NCBI GenBank assembly: GCA_025935615.1
Contig: JAICUY010000008.1
Span: forward strand, 1-39,633
Reading direction: 5' to 3'
DNA from: Steroidobacteraceae bacterium
Lineage (GTDB): Bacteria; Chloroflexota; Limnocylindria; QHBO01
DNA length: 39,633 bases
Every line of letters starts with the position of its first letter. Positions within the stretch are counted from its first letter, which is position 1. Position numbers and translations under genes: made by a program. Below are positions 22,433-30,506 of this stretch, piece by piece. The notes under the pieces were generated by a model. The model searched no databases, was not told where the DNA came from, and worked only from the letters and a program-made list of their open reading frames with translations.

Positions 22433-23477
22433 CGGAGCGACGCGCGCGCCCGGGCGCCGCCTCGTAGCGAGCCGCAGCGCGTTCGACGACACCGCCGATC
22501 GCCTCGCGCAGCTCGGCCGGCTCGAGCACCTCGACCGCGTCGCCCCAGGACAGGATCCAGGGCCGGATCTCGACCGTGCCCGCCACGCGGAAGGTCATCA
22601 CGATCCCGCCATCGGGCAGCTCCTGGACCTGCTGCGAGCGGTGCCAGGTTGCCTCACGCACCCAGTGCACCACCGAGGCGTCGAAGCGGAGCTTGATGCC
22701 GACCGGCGGCGTGCCGTCGGACGACCAGATGGCCCAGGAGTGCTCCAGCCAGCGCTGCGCGTCGAAGTCGGCTGGTATCTCGTATCGGTCCTGGGTGACG
22801 ACCGATGATCGAATGCGCTCGACCGTGTAGGTGCGCATCGCATCGGCCGGCTCGTCGAAGGCGATCAGGTAGACGCTGTGGGTGGCGGCGTCGGGCTCGA
22901 GGAAGTAGGGCCGCACGCGGGTCTTCTTGCGGTCGCCCTCGAACGACTCGTAGTCGAGCTCGACCACGCGGCCTTCGGCCCACGCCAGCGCGACGTTGGC
23001 GAAGTTGCGGGTGAACGGGTCGTTGCGGCCGTGGGCGCCGACGGCCAGCATCGAGCCCATCACCTGCCGCGCGATGGCCTGCGGCAGCAGATCGGCCAGC
23101 TTGGTGAACGCGCTGATCACGACCTGGTCGTACTCGTCGCTCCAGCGGGCGATCAGGCGCGCGGCCAGGAAGAGCACGATCGCCTCCGCGAGCGACAGCC
23201 GGAGCGGCGGCAGGAATGACTTCTTGTCGATACCGTAGCGGCCGCGCCCGGCCTCGAACACCGGAATGCCGAGCTCCTCGTCCAGGGCGCGGATGTCGCG
23301 GTAGACGGTGCGCTTGTTCATGCCCGTCAGCCGCGCGATCTCGTCGACCGGCACGCCGGCCTCGTCGCCGCCGCGGGTATAGAGGATGGAGGCCACGCTC
23401 AGCAGCCGGGCGAGGCGGTCGCGCTTCCTGCCGAGCCGATCATTGCGGAGGTCGCCGAGGTCCCAGCCGAGGTCCAT
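22425..23477 (-). CDS. WYL-domain transcriptional regulator
   Basis: 350 aa: N-terminal winged helix (RLARLLSVASILYTRGG... and DEIARLTGMNKRTVYRDIRALDEELGIPV), the central WYL domain (VELDYESFEGDRKKTRVRPYFLEPDAATHSVYLIAFDE) and a C-terminal WCX-like extension (VGIKLRFDASVVHWVRE and so on). WYL proteins sense ligands, often nucleotides or DNA damage products, and control transcription. The start at ATG 23477 is preceded by TATGAT with CGGCCG between (6 nt), so the mRNA is probably leaderless. It heads the WYL-CYTH-polymerase run; autoregulation is likely but unproven. Confidence 0.93.
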   Translation of the reverse strand: MDLGWDLGDLRNDRLGRKRDRLARLLSVASILYTRGGDEAGVPVDEIARLTGMNKRTVYRDIRALDEELGIPVFEAGRGRYGIDKKSFLPPLRLSLAEAIVLFLAARLIARWSDEYDQVVISAFTKLADLLPQAIARQVMGSMLAVGAHGRNDPFTRNFANVALAWAEGRVVELDYESFEGDRKKTRVRPYFLEPDAATHSVYLIAFDEPADAMRTYTVERIRSSVVTQDRYEIPADFDAQRWLEHSWAIWSSDGTPPVGIKLRFDASVVHWVREATWHRSQQVQELPDGGIVMTFRVAGTVEIRPWILSWGDAVEVLEPAELREAIGGVVERAAARYEAAPGRARRSGA

Positions 23478-23483
23478 CGGCCG

Positions 23484-23489
23484 ATCATA
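23484..23489 (-). promoter_or_regulatory. -10 box of the WYL operon
   Basis: TATGAT followed by CGGCCG and the ATG (6-nt gap), one of the clearest leaderless starts in the window. The gap is the same hexamer seen at the antiporter gene. Confidence 0.6.
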
Positions 23490-23503
23490 CGGCGGGCCAC
23501 CCG

Positions 23504-24586
23504 CTAGGGCGTGAGGAAGAAGAAGGCGATGGCCAGGATGGCGTAGACCGAAGTGAGCTGCAGCCCTTCCAGCCAGTTGGAGCGCCCGTCGAGGGCGATG
23601 AACCCGGCGATGAACACCGCCACTGCCACGCCGACCACCTCGAGCGCGCTGAAGACGAGGGTGACCGGGTGACCGACGATGAGGCCGAAGAAGACCAGCA
23701 CCGGCACCGCGAACAGCGCGATCTGGGTCGCCGAACCGATGGAGGTGATCAGGCTGAAGTCCATCTTGTTCTTGTAGGCGAGCGTCACGCCCACGACGTG
23801 CTCGGCCAGGTTGCCGATCAGCGGGATGAGGATGATGCCCACGAAGAACTCGTTGATGCCGAGCGAGTGCACCGCCGGCTCCAGGGTATGGACCAGCACT
23901 TCGCTGGCGAAGGTCAACGCAGCGGCCGATGCGATGAGCACCGCCAGCGCCGTCCGCCACTCCCATTCCGCCACCTCGACCTCCTGCCGGCCGGCGGCCG
24001 GCGGCGCCTCCGGCGCGCGGAGGAAGAACCAGGTCTGCGCGGCGTAGGTTCCGATCAGCACGACCGCCACGCCGACGGTCAGCGCCTCGATCCGGAAGAA
24101 CTCCGGATCACCCGGTGCCGACGCCTCGCCACCGCCGATCAGGAAGGCGAACGACGCCGGAACGATGAGGCCGATGGTCGCCAGCACGAGTGACGCCGCG
24201 TTCATGCCGGTGATCTGCTCGTCGAACTCCTGCACGCCGTTCTTCAGCCCGCCGACCAGGAGCGAGATGCCGAGCACCAGCAGCAGGTTGCCGATGATCG
24301 AGCCGGTGATCGAGGCGTGGACGACCTCGATCTTGCCGTCGAGGATCAAGAAGGCGGCGATGATGATCTCGCCCACGTTGCCGACCGTCGCGTTCATGAT
24401 CCCGCCGATCCGCGGGCCGGTCGCAATCCCCAGCTGCTCGGTGGCATGGCCGAGCACGTAGGCGAGCCCCAGGATCGTGATCGCGCTGACGCCGAAGGTG
24501 AGGGTCGGATCGGCGCCCAGCAGGCGCAGCACGATCGTCAGCAGCGTCCCGCCGGCCGACAGGCCGTAGGCGATCAGCTCGAACAT
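23504..24586 (-). CDS. Ca2+/H+ (cation/proton) antiporter, CaCA family
   Basis: 360 aa with about eleven transmembrane helices in two homologous halves, the size of CAX/ChaA exchangers. The two alpha repeats carry the ion-binding motifs: NATVGNVGEIIIAAFLI in the first half and PLIGNLAEHVVGVTLAYKNKMD in the second. They are separated by an acidic/proline loop (RAPEAPPAAGRQEVEVAEWE). It expels Ca2+ or similar cations using the proton gradient. The ATG at 24586 is preceded by TACCAT-CGGCCG, implying leaderless expression. Monocistronic by appearance. Confidence 0.92.
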   Translation of the reverse strand: MFELIAYGLSAGGTLLTIVLRLLGADPTLTFGVSAITILGLAYVLGHATEQLGIATGPRIGGIMNATVGNVGEIIIAAFLILDGKIEVVHASITGSIIGNLLLVLGISLLVGGLKNGVQEFDEQITGMNAASLVLATIGLIVPASFAFLIGGGEASAPGDPEFFRIEALTVGVAVVLIGTYAAQTWFFLRAPEAPPAAGRQEVEVAEWEWRTALAVLIASAAALTFASEVLVHTLEPAVHSLGINEFFVGIILIPLIGNLAEHVVGVTLAYKNKMDFSLITSIGSATQIALFAVPVLVFFGLIVGHPVTLVFSALEVVGVAVAVFIAGFIALDGRSNWLEGLQLTSVYAILAIAFFFLTP

Positions 24587-24592
24587 CGGCCG

Positions 24593-24598
24593 ATGGTA
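24593..24598 (-). promoter_or_regulatory. -10 box of the antiporter gene
   Basis: TACCAT with CGGCCG before the ATG (6 nt). It is identical in design to the WYL gene promoter 1.1 kb away. Confidence 0.55.
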
Positions 24599-24608
24599 GA
24601 CGCCGGCG

Positions 24609-25400
24609 TCAGGATGAGGCGGGTGTCGCGGACGGAGATGCCGAGCCGCTGGGGAGCGGCGTCGCGCTGGGACTGGGGCTCGGTCGCGGCGGAGGCGGGT
24701 CGCCCGGCAGGGCCTCGAGCATCGCCTTGTTGACCCGACGATCGGTTCCGATCATCAGGAAGACATACTGGTCGTCGGCCGCCCAGGTGTAGATCATGGT
24801 CCCCGCCGCCGTCGCGTTGTCCTCGGGCCGCGACCAGACGTCGTGGCCGGCCACGCGAGCGCGCTTCCAAGCTTCCGGATGCAATCCGGCGATGCCGACG
24901 TACTGTCCCGCCGTGGCCAGGTACGGTCGCAGGTCGGCGGTCGTGACCGCGTCACCCTCGGTCCGCAGCGCGTAGAGCGACAGCAGCCGCGGCTCCACGT
25001 AGGCAATCGCCAGCGAGCGGAAGCGGACGCCCAGATCACCGTAGGCCGAGGCCACGTCGCCGGGCGTCACGCCGTACTCGGAGCTCTTGGGCTTGTTGAC
25101 GGTGCGGCCGGCGACGTGGCCTGGGATGAGCCGTTCCAGGGCTGGGTCGGGCGGATTGGTGTAGCTCGGCGTCGGTGACGGCGTGGGGACCGGCGTGGCG
25201 ACGTTGCTCGGCGGCGGGCTGACCGCGCCGCTGACCGCGCCGCTGGGCGGGACGGATGGGATCGACGACGCGGGCGAGGAGCCATCCGGGCCACCGGTCG
25301 GGGTCGTGCTGCCGCAGCCGGCGATGGCGACGAGAAGGGCGACCAGGACGCCCGACGCGGGGCGCGCGGCGCGCGGCGGCGCCAGGCGGAGGATCGGCAT
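24609..25400 (-). CDS. Secreted lipoprotein of unknown function
   Basis: 263 aa from ATG 25400 (MPILRLAPPRAARP). A lipoprotein signal peptide ends in a lipobox VAIAGCGS, after which a Ser/Pro/Thr-rich linker of about 60 residues leads into a folded domain of about 140 residues (PGHVAGRTVNKPKSSEYGV, LAIAYVEPRLLSLYALRT, RVAGHDVWSRPEDN, WAADDQYVFLMIGTDRRVNKAMLEALPG). The tail is again Ser/Pro-rich. The folded part has no recognised catalytic motif. The alternative ATG at 25415 lies inside a TATGAT box, so 25400 is preferred. It probably sits anchored on the outside of the cytoplasmic membrane. Confidence 0.75.
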   Translation of the reverse strand: MPILRLAPPRAARPASGVLVALLVAIAGCGSTTPTGGPDGSSPASSIPSVPPSGAVSGAVSPPPSNVATPVPTPSPTPSYTNPPDPALERLIPGHVAGRTVNKPKSSEYGVTPGDVASAYGDLGVRFRSLAIAYVEPRLLSLYALRTEGDAVTTADLRPYLATAGQYVGIAGLHPEAWKRARVAGHDVWSRPEDNATAAGTMIYTWAADDQYVFLMIGTDRRVNKAMLEALPGDPPPPRPSPSPSATPLPSGSASPSATPASS

Positions 25401-25410
25401 GGGAGCGGCG

Positions 25411-25416
25411 ATCATA
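25411..25416 (-). promoter_or_regulatory. -10 box of the lipoprotein gene
   Basis: TATGAT ends 10 nt before ATG 25400 and overlaps the upstream ATG proposed by the ORF track. This argues for the shorter start with a leader of only a few bases. Confidence 0.4.
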
Positions 25417-25442
25417 GCATCGCCGCGGGACGTCGCCGTGGG

Positions 25443-28400
25443 TCAGGCGGCCCCGGCCACCTCGTCGTCCGGATCGCTTTCGCGGCGGGCGGGGCGGGCC
25501 GCCGGCGGCATCTCCACCGCGGCGGCGAGCGCCTCGAGCACGTCCTTCCGGAAGCGGCGCTTCTGCTCCCGGAGCTCGCCGAGCGCGGCCTCGGCCGACA
25601 GCAATGTGCCGCCCGCGCCGCTGGTCATGACGTCGTAGGCATTTGCGGCCGCGACGATCTGTGCGGCGGCCGGCATCGAGCGCGAGCCGAGGCCCGACCG
25701 GCGGCTGGTGCGCATGATCTCGTCGACACGCGCCAGCGACGGCACGCCGTGCAGCTCGGCGGTCGCCTCGAGCTCGAGCCCGTGCAGCCGCGCGGCGAGC
25801 TCGACGTTGCGGACCTCGTCGTCGCCGCAGCCCAGGATGCGGGTCATGGCCGCGGCCAGCTGGCCGACGCGGTCGGCGTGACGGCGGCTCCCCGCGTCGC
25901 GCGCGTCGAGGGTGCGTGCCATGGACAGCAGCGCGTCCCGCAGCGTGTACTCGTCGCTCTCGCCACCCAGCTGCGCGGCGTGTTCCATCAGGTGCTCCAC
26001 CGCTCCCGGCTCATCCGCGCGCTGGAGCGCGGCGCGAGCCAGCTGATCCAGCGTGCCGCGCAGGTCGCGCAGGTCACGCGGCACGTCGGCGGCCAGCACC
26101 ACGCGGTCTTCGCCCGACTGCTTGCCGAAGTAGAGGGCCGTATCGGCCGCCGCGATGAGGGCGTTCTTGTCGTCGGCGTCGGCCGGCCAGCTGCCGACCC
26201 CCACCGTGATCGTCACCGGGCTCAGCTCCTTGCCCGTCAGCCGCGCCACCGCGCGGCGCACGCGATCGCCGATCGCCGCAGCGGTCGCCGATTCGACGCC
26301 GTGCAGGATCAAAGCGAATTCGTCGCCGCCGTAGCGGTAGACGCCATCATCCGCGCGCGCCGCCCCCTGGATGGCGGCGCCGATCGCGTTCAGCAGGGCG
26401 TCCCCGGCGGGGTGGCCGAGGCGGTCGTTGTAGGCCTTGAAGTTGTCGAGGTCCATCATCAGCAGCGACACCGGCTCACGCGGATCGGCCGTGGCGGCAC
26501 GCTCGAGCGTGGCAGCCAGCTGGCGCTGGAAAGAGCCGTGGTTGCCGAGCCCGGTCAGCGCATCGGTCTCGGCCTGGACGCTGACGGCATGGTGGGTATC
26601 GGCGTTGCGGAGGGCGATCGAGGCCTGGCCGGCGAAGAGCTTGACGAGCTCGAGGTCGTTGTCGGTGAAGTAGACCTCGCTGCCGCCGATGCGGCTGATG
26701 TTCAGCGACCCGGTCACCTCGCCGTCGCTGATCAGCGGCACCACGATCAGCGCCTCCGGGTCGTCCGGCGTGCCGGGGATCTGCGCCACGCGCGGGTCGG
26801 CCAGGGCGTCGTTGGCCATCACCGCCTGGCGGTGATCCACCGCCCAGCCCATCAGGCCATGGCCGAACGGAACGATGTAGCGCGCCACCTGCTCGGCGTG
26901 GCGCTCGCGGGCGAGAACCGGCAGCAACATGCCCCTGGCATGGTCGGCCCGATAGATCGACAGGTTGTCGTAATGGACCACGCTCTTCAGCCCGTCCGCG
27001 ATCAGGTCGAAGACGCTGGCATGGTCCAGCGAGCCGAGCAGCCGCTCGTTGATCTCCAGCAGCCGGCGCTGCGAATCGAGCTGGCGCGCCAGCTCGGCCG
27101 ACTGTTCGGCCAGCCGCTCGTAGGCAGTCGCGTTGGCGATCGCCTGCGCCGCGTAGCCGGCGAAGATCTTCATCGTCTGGAGGTCGTCGTCGGTGAACTG
27201 GTTGAGTCCCAGCTTCGACAGCGCCATGACACCCACCGCCCGCTCCTCGTAGAGCATCGGTACCACGAGCATCGACTCGTCGATGTCGTCGGTCCCGTCG
27301 ATGGTCAGGCCCCGGTCGTCGGCCAGCGCGTCGTTGATGAGCATCGCCTCGCCGGTCTCGGCCACGGTGCCGGTGAACGAGCCAGGACCGATGTCGACCT
27401 TCAGCCGCTCCTCGAAGTCGCCATCGCCCAGCAGCCGCCGGGTGTAGGCCACCGGCCGGCAGATGCGCGTCTGCCAGTCGACGGTGTAGATGCGGATGTC
27501 GTGGTACTCGGCCAGAGCGCTGGCCTCGGCCACGATCGCCTCGGCGATCGATTTCACATCGGTCAGGCGGTTGAGGCGGGCCGACAGGTCGCCAATCGAT
27601 TTCATGCGAGCCGCCTGGTCGGCGGTGGACCGATACAGCCGCGCATTGCTGATGGCGACCGCCGCCTGGTTGGCAAATGCCTGCGCCAGCGCCAGCTCGT
27701 CCTCGGGCCACTCGTGGTCACGGCCGTGATAGAGGCCCAGGATGCCGACCGTGCGGTCATGTGACACGAGCGGCACCAGGCAGGCGGTGCGCACGCCGTC
27801 GCGTGCGTAGATGTCGCGCATCCTGCCGGTCGTGCTGCGCTCGTCGGCGTGGTCGATGACGTAGGTCCGCCGGTCGCGCACGGCATAGACCCCGACCGAC
27901 GGGCTGTCGAGCGTCAGGTCCGCGACCGCCGCCTGGAATTCGTCGCTGATGCCGCGCGATGCGGCCGGCTGGAAGGGGCGCTGCCGGTCGTCGGTGATCA
28001 GCCACAGTCCGGCCTTGTCGGCGTCGAACAGGCTGCGGGTGCGATCGATGACATCGGTCAGCACCACGTTCAGGTCGAGCTTGCCGGTGAGCTCCTGGGT
28101 GATGCCGCGCAGCGCGCGGGCGCGGGTCAGCTCGCGCCGGACGCGGGCCAGCAGCCGGGCGCTGTGGATGGCGAGCGCCACGGCGTTGGCCGCGGTGCGC
28201 AGGAAGGGCAGGTGCGCCGCCTCCAGCACGCCGCCCGGCTCGTCGGCGACGATCAGGATGCCGACCAGCTCGCCGGCCGCGCGCAGGGGAAGCCGGACCT
28301 CGGTGAGCGACACGACGTGGCCGTCGGCCGCGGTGATCGACTCGGTCAGGTCGTCGTCCGGCCCCGCCTCGAGCAGGCTGGCAGGCGCGATCCGGTAGCC

Positions 28401-28808
28401 GGCGTGCGTCTCGAGGCCCAGGACGTTGTTGCGGGCGAGGTAGATCGCCAGCCGGGGATACGCGAATCGTGAGCGCACGGCGTCGATGGCGACGCGGCAC
28501 ACGGCGGACGCGTTCGAAGCGGCGGCGGCGCCCTGCGCCAGGCGAGCGAGCACGGCCAGCTCGGCCTCGCGCTGCTCGTCGGTGACGGGCGGCGTGATCT
28601 CGGGCATCTCCGCACCCTCGGCCAGCAGCCGCTCCACGTCGCCACGCCGGTAGCGGCGATCGCCACGGGCGTTGATGCGATACGCGGTCAGCCGCCCGGC
28701 CTCGGTCCAGGCGCGGATCGTGTTGGGATGGACGCCGAGCAGCGCGGCAGCCTGGGCGACGCTGATCAGCGCCTCCTCGGAGGTGCGGTCGCGAGGTGGG
28801 ATCGCCAC
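25443..28808 (-). CDS. HTH-GAF-GGDEF-HD-GYP-like signalling protein
   Basis: 1121 aa from GTG 28808 (GGAG 9 nt upstream), or 1146 aa from GTG 28883. Order: MerR/excisionase-type helix-turn-helix (SVAQAAALLGVHPNTIRAWTEAGRLTAY), four GAF domains in tandem separated by helical linkers, then a diguanylate cyclase domain with intact RYGGDEFALIL. The C-terminal domain has the order of an HD-GYP module (SRRHADRVGQLAAAM; AAQIVAAANAYDVMTSG) but the HD reads HG (ARLHGLELE) and the GYP region is missing. It should make c-di-GMP when its GAF sensors permit, and probably binds DNA. No membrane segment is seen. HTH fused to this signalling set is unusual. Confidence 0.88.
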   Translation of the reverse strand: MAIPPRDRTSEEALISVAQAAALLGVHPNTIRAWTEAGRLTAYRINARGDRRYRRGDVERLLAEGAEMPEITPPVTDEQREAELAVLARLAQGAAAASNASAVCRVAIDAVRSRFAYPRLAIYLARNNVLGLETHAGYRIAPASLLEAGPDDDLTESITAADGHVVSLTEVRLPLRAAGELVGILIVADEPGGVLEAAHLPFLRTAANAVALAIHSARLLARVRRELTRARALRGITQELTGKLDLNVVLTDVIDRTRSLFDADKAGLWLITDDRQRPFQPAASRGISDEFQAAVADLTLDSPSVGVYAVRDRRTYVIDHADERSTTGRMRDIYARDGVRTACLVPLVSHDRTVGILGLYHGRDHEWPEDELALAQAFANQAAVAISNARLYRSTADQAARMKSIGDLSARLNRLTDVKSIAEAIVAEASALAEYHDIRIYTVDWQTRICRPVAYTRRLLGDGDFEERLKVDIGPGSFTGTVAETGEAMLINDALADDRGLTIDGTDDIDESMLVVPMLYEERAVGVMALSKLGLNQFTDDDLQTMKIFAGYAAQAIANATAYERLAEQSAELARQLDSQRRLLEINERLLGSLDHASVFDLIADGLKSVVHYDNLSIYRADHARGMLLPVLARERHAEQVARYIVPFGHGLMGWAVDHRQAVMANDALADPRVAQIPGTPDDPEALIVVPLISDGEVTGSLNISRIGGSEVYFTDNDLELVKLFAGQASIALRNADTHHAVSVQAETDALTGLGNHGSFQRQLAATLERAATADPREPVSLLMMDLDNFKAYNDRLGHPAGDALLNAIGAAIQGAARADDGVYRYGGDEFALILHGVESATAAAIGDRVRRAVARLTGKELSPVTITVGVGSWPADADDKNALIAAADTALYFGKQSGEDRVVLAADVPRDLRDLRGTLDQLARAALQRADEPGAVEHLMEHAAQLGGESDEYTLRDALLSMARTLDARDAGSRRHADRVGQLAAAMTRILGCGDDEVRNVELAARLHGLELEATAELHGVPSLARVDEIMRTSRRSGLGSRSMPAAAQIVAAANAYDVMTSGAGGTLLSAEAALGELREQKRRFRKDVLEALAAAVEMPPAARPARRESDPDDEVAGAA

Positions 28809-28957
28809 GCTTCGAATCTCCGCTATGTCTGCCGGCCGGGACGCCAGACCGCTCGGGTGGAGGTTCTGGTAAGTGCCGTGCACCGGATGGTATTCGTGGC
28901 AAGCCCGCAGGCCGATGCCCCGTTGGTACCGATGCGCGCCGGTACGAGCGCCGCGCG

Positions 28958-29701
28958 TCAGCCCAGGGCGGCGATCAGGGTGCCGGCCAGACCGATGCCG
29001 GCCAGCACCGTCCCCGCGACAGCTCCGACCAGAGCGGCCGGAATCCAGCGCCGACGGGGCCCGCCGAGGAGGCGCATGGCGTCGTCCAGCTCCATGCCCG
29101 AGATCACGTAGCCGCCCGGCGGCGGAAGGAGTCGTGTTCGGCCGCCCTCGCGCTCGACGCGGGCCAGCACCAGCAGCCGATCGACGACGCTCAGCATGCG
29201 GGTCTCGGCACGAGCTGCCGTCACCGGTCCGGCCTGCGCGGCGAGGCGCGCGATGGCCGGCTGATAGGTCTCGTCCAGCTCATCGGGCGAGCCGTTCCAG
29301 ACGTGCGGGATGGCGATCAGCGGCTCGGCGGCGTGCGCCGGATCGACCGCCAGCGACCCGTCGTGGTCCCACAGCTCGAAGCTGCGCGTCTCGCGGCGGT
29401 GCTCGATGCTGCGCCAGCCGTCGCGCGTCCTGACCTCGACGTCGCGGTGCCAGGCCACCAGCCGCTCGTCGCGCTCGGTGACCAGCGGGTCGGCGCATCT
29501 CACACGGCCGACGACCCGGACGGACCGATGCGGCGGCTCGGCCTCATCGAGCAGGCTGCCGACCTTCACCTCGCGCGCGCCGGCCAGGCGTCGCGCGGCA
29601 CGGATCCGCGCGCCGCTGCGGTCGAGGAGGACCAGAGCGGCGACCAGCAGCGCAACGCCGAACAGGGCAACGACCAGCCAGGGGAGCGCTTCCGGGGGCA
29701 T
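28958..29701 (-). CDS. GIDE-domain membrane protein
   Basis: 247 aa. An N-terminal transmembrane helix (LPWLVVALFGVALLVAALVLL) is followed by a cytoplasmic or exposed domain resembling the BAM/GIDE region of mitochondrial E3 ligase MULAN homologues in bacteria: VGRVRCADPLVTERDERLVAWHRDVEVR, SFELWDHDGSLAVDPAHA and GGRTRLLPPPGGYVISGM. A C-terminal helix follows (IPAALVGAVAGTVLAGIGLAG). No RING finger is present. Function in bacteria is unknown. The ATG at 29701 has TATACT 8 nt upstream on the minus strand, so it is probably leaderless and monocistronic. Confidence 0.72.
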   Translation of the reverse strand: MPPEALPWLVVALFGVALLVAALVLLDRSGARIRAARRLAGAREVKVGSLLDEAEPPHRSVRVVGRVRCADPLVTERDERLVAWHRDVEVRTRDGWRSIEHRRETRSFELWDHDGSLAVDPAHAAEPLIAIPHVWNGSPDELDETYQPAIARLAAQAGPVTAARAETRMLSVVDRLLVLARVEREGGRTRLLPPPGGYVISGMELDDAMRLLGGPRRRWIPAALVGAVAGTVLAGIGLAGTLIAALG

Positions 29702-29709
29702 CGGGCGCG

Positions 29710-29715
29710 AGTATA
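29710..29715 (-). promoter_or_regulatory. -10 box of the GIDE-like gene
   Basis: TATACT, 8 nt before ATG 29701, with no ribosome site in the gap. Confidence 0.5.
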
Positions 29716-29729
29716 TCGGTCAAAGGCGA

Positions 29730-29748
29730 TTCTTCCCGAACGGAAGAA
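29730..29748. terminator. Perfect hairpin between ybaK and the GIDE-like gene
   Basis: TTCTTCC-CGAAC-GGAAGAA forms a 7-bp stem with a 5-nt loop that reads GTTCG on the minus strand. It lies between two minus-strand genes, downstream of ybaK and just upstream of the GIDE-like promoter. It could end the ybaK transcript or act as an operator; no T-tract follows directly. Confidence 0.4.
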
Positions 29749-29834
29749 GCGACCAACGAGGCGCGGGTTGGGCGAGCGGCTGGGCGTCTCCTTCGCCGAT
29801 ACTGCCCAGCAGGGGGCAAACCTTGGCTCGCCCG

Positions 29835-30320
29835 CTAGCCGCTCGCCTCGGCCAGGTCCACGAGACGCGCCCCGGCCGCAGTGGCGAGCTCGACCGGAGC
29901 GACGCCGAACGAGGTGTCCGGCAGGCCGGCGGCGGCCCACACCTCGTCGAAGCGGAGCAGCCCGCGGTCCATCAGCACCGGCAGAGGCGTCGCATGGCCG
30001 AGCGGCGGCACGCCTCCGATGGCGTAGCCGGTCGCGGCGCGAACCTCGTCGGCGTTCGCGCGTCGCACGGAAGCCGTTTCAAGCCCCAGCTCGGCCGCCA
30101 GGCGCCCGGGATCCAGGCGGTCGGATCCGCACAGCAGGGCGACGACCGAAGCGTCGCCGGCCATGAAGACGAGGGACTTGACGATCTGAGCCACCTCGCA
30201 GCCGATGGAGCGCGCCGCGTCGGCCGCCGTGCGGGTGCCGTCGGGGAAGCGGACGGGCTCGATGGCCAGGCCGGCATCGGCGGCGGCGGCGACCACGCGG
30301 CGGACGTTGGGGTGCTGCAT
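29835..30320 (-). CDS. YbaK/EbsC-family aminoacyl-tRNA deacylase
   Basis: 161-aa YbaK-type trans-editing protein; relatives remove mischarged amino acids, for example Cys-tRNA(Pro). The conserved lysine K48 lies in CEVAQIVKSLVF, followed by ALLCGSDRLD, the AIGGVPPLGH signature loop and a C-terminal GLPDTSFGVAPVELATAAGARLVDL. Length is normal. The ATG at 30320 is embedded in GACCGATGC, and CATGAT lies 6 nt upstream, so it is probably leaderless. It is divergent from the thiamine operon; the two -10 boxes are about 14 bp apart. Confidence 0.9.
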   Translation of the reverse strand: MQHPNVRRVVAAAADAGLAIEPVRFPDGTRTAADAARSIGCEVAQIVKSLVFMAGDASVVALLCGSDRLDPGRLAAELGLETASVRRANADEVRAATGYAIGGVPPLGHATPLPVLMDRGLLRFDEVWAAAGLPDTSFGVAPVELATAAGARLVDLAEASG

Positions 30321-30326
30321 CGGTCG

Positions 30327-30332
30327 ATCATG
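30327..30332 (-). promoter_or_regulatory. -10-like box of ybaK
   Basis: CATGAT with CGACCG before the ATG (6 nt). It lies back-to-back with the thiamine-operon promoter on the other strand. Confidence 0.4.
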
Positions 30333-30345
30333 ACAGCCCCTGTGC

Positions 30346-30351
30346 TAGGCT
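30346..30351 (+). promoter_or_regulatory. Extended -10 box of the thiamine operon
   Basis: TGC-TAGGCT is an extended -10 element. Transcription from about 30358 would begin roughly 14 nt before the TPP aptamer, the expected arrangement. Confidence 0.5.
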
Positions 30352-30371
30352 CAACCGACCAATCACAAGCA

Positions 30372-30455
30372 CGACAGGGGAGCGCGCAAGCGCTGAGAGT
30401 GCGGGCCACCGCAGACCCTCGAACCTGATCTGGGTCATGCCAGCGCAGGAAGTCG
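30372..30455 (+). ncRNA. TPP riboswitch (THI element)
   Basis: The conserved core is easy to read: GGGGAGC, GCTGAGAGTGCGG, GCAGACCCTCGAACCTGATC, TGGGTCATGCCAGCG and AGGAAG. P1 is closed by CGAC (30372-30375) with GTCG (30452-30455). It lies 51 bp before thiN and should control thiN-ykoEDC, repressing it when thiamine pyrophosphate is abundant. A downstream stretch GCTCCTGTCG (30474-30483) is complementary to the 5' aptamer strand and partly to the thiN ribosome site GGGAGG, a likely translational expression platform. Confidence 0.96.
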
Positions 30456-30506
30456 CTCGCCAGCCACCGCGGCTGCTCCTGTCGAACCGATGCGAAGGGA
30501 GGCGGC

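Noticed and set aside
22425-23966. 513-aa extension of the WYL regulator
   Set aside because: The part before ATG 23477 is antisense to the antiporter gene, and a -10 box lies 6 nt before that ATG.
25749-27764. 671-aa plus-strand ORF opposite the GAF/GGDEF gene
   Set aside because: High GC keeps the opposite frame open. The minus strand has clear domain motifs throughout.
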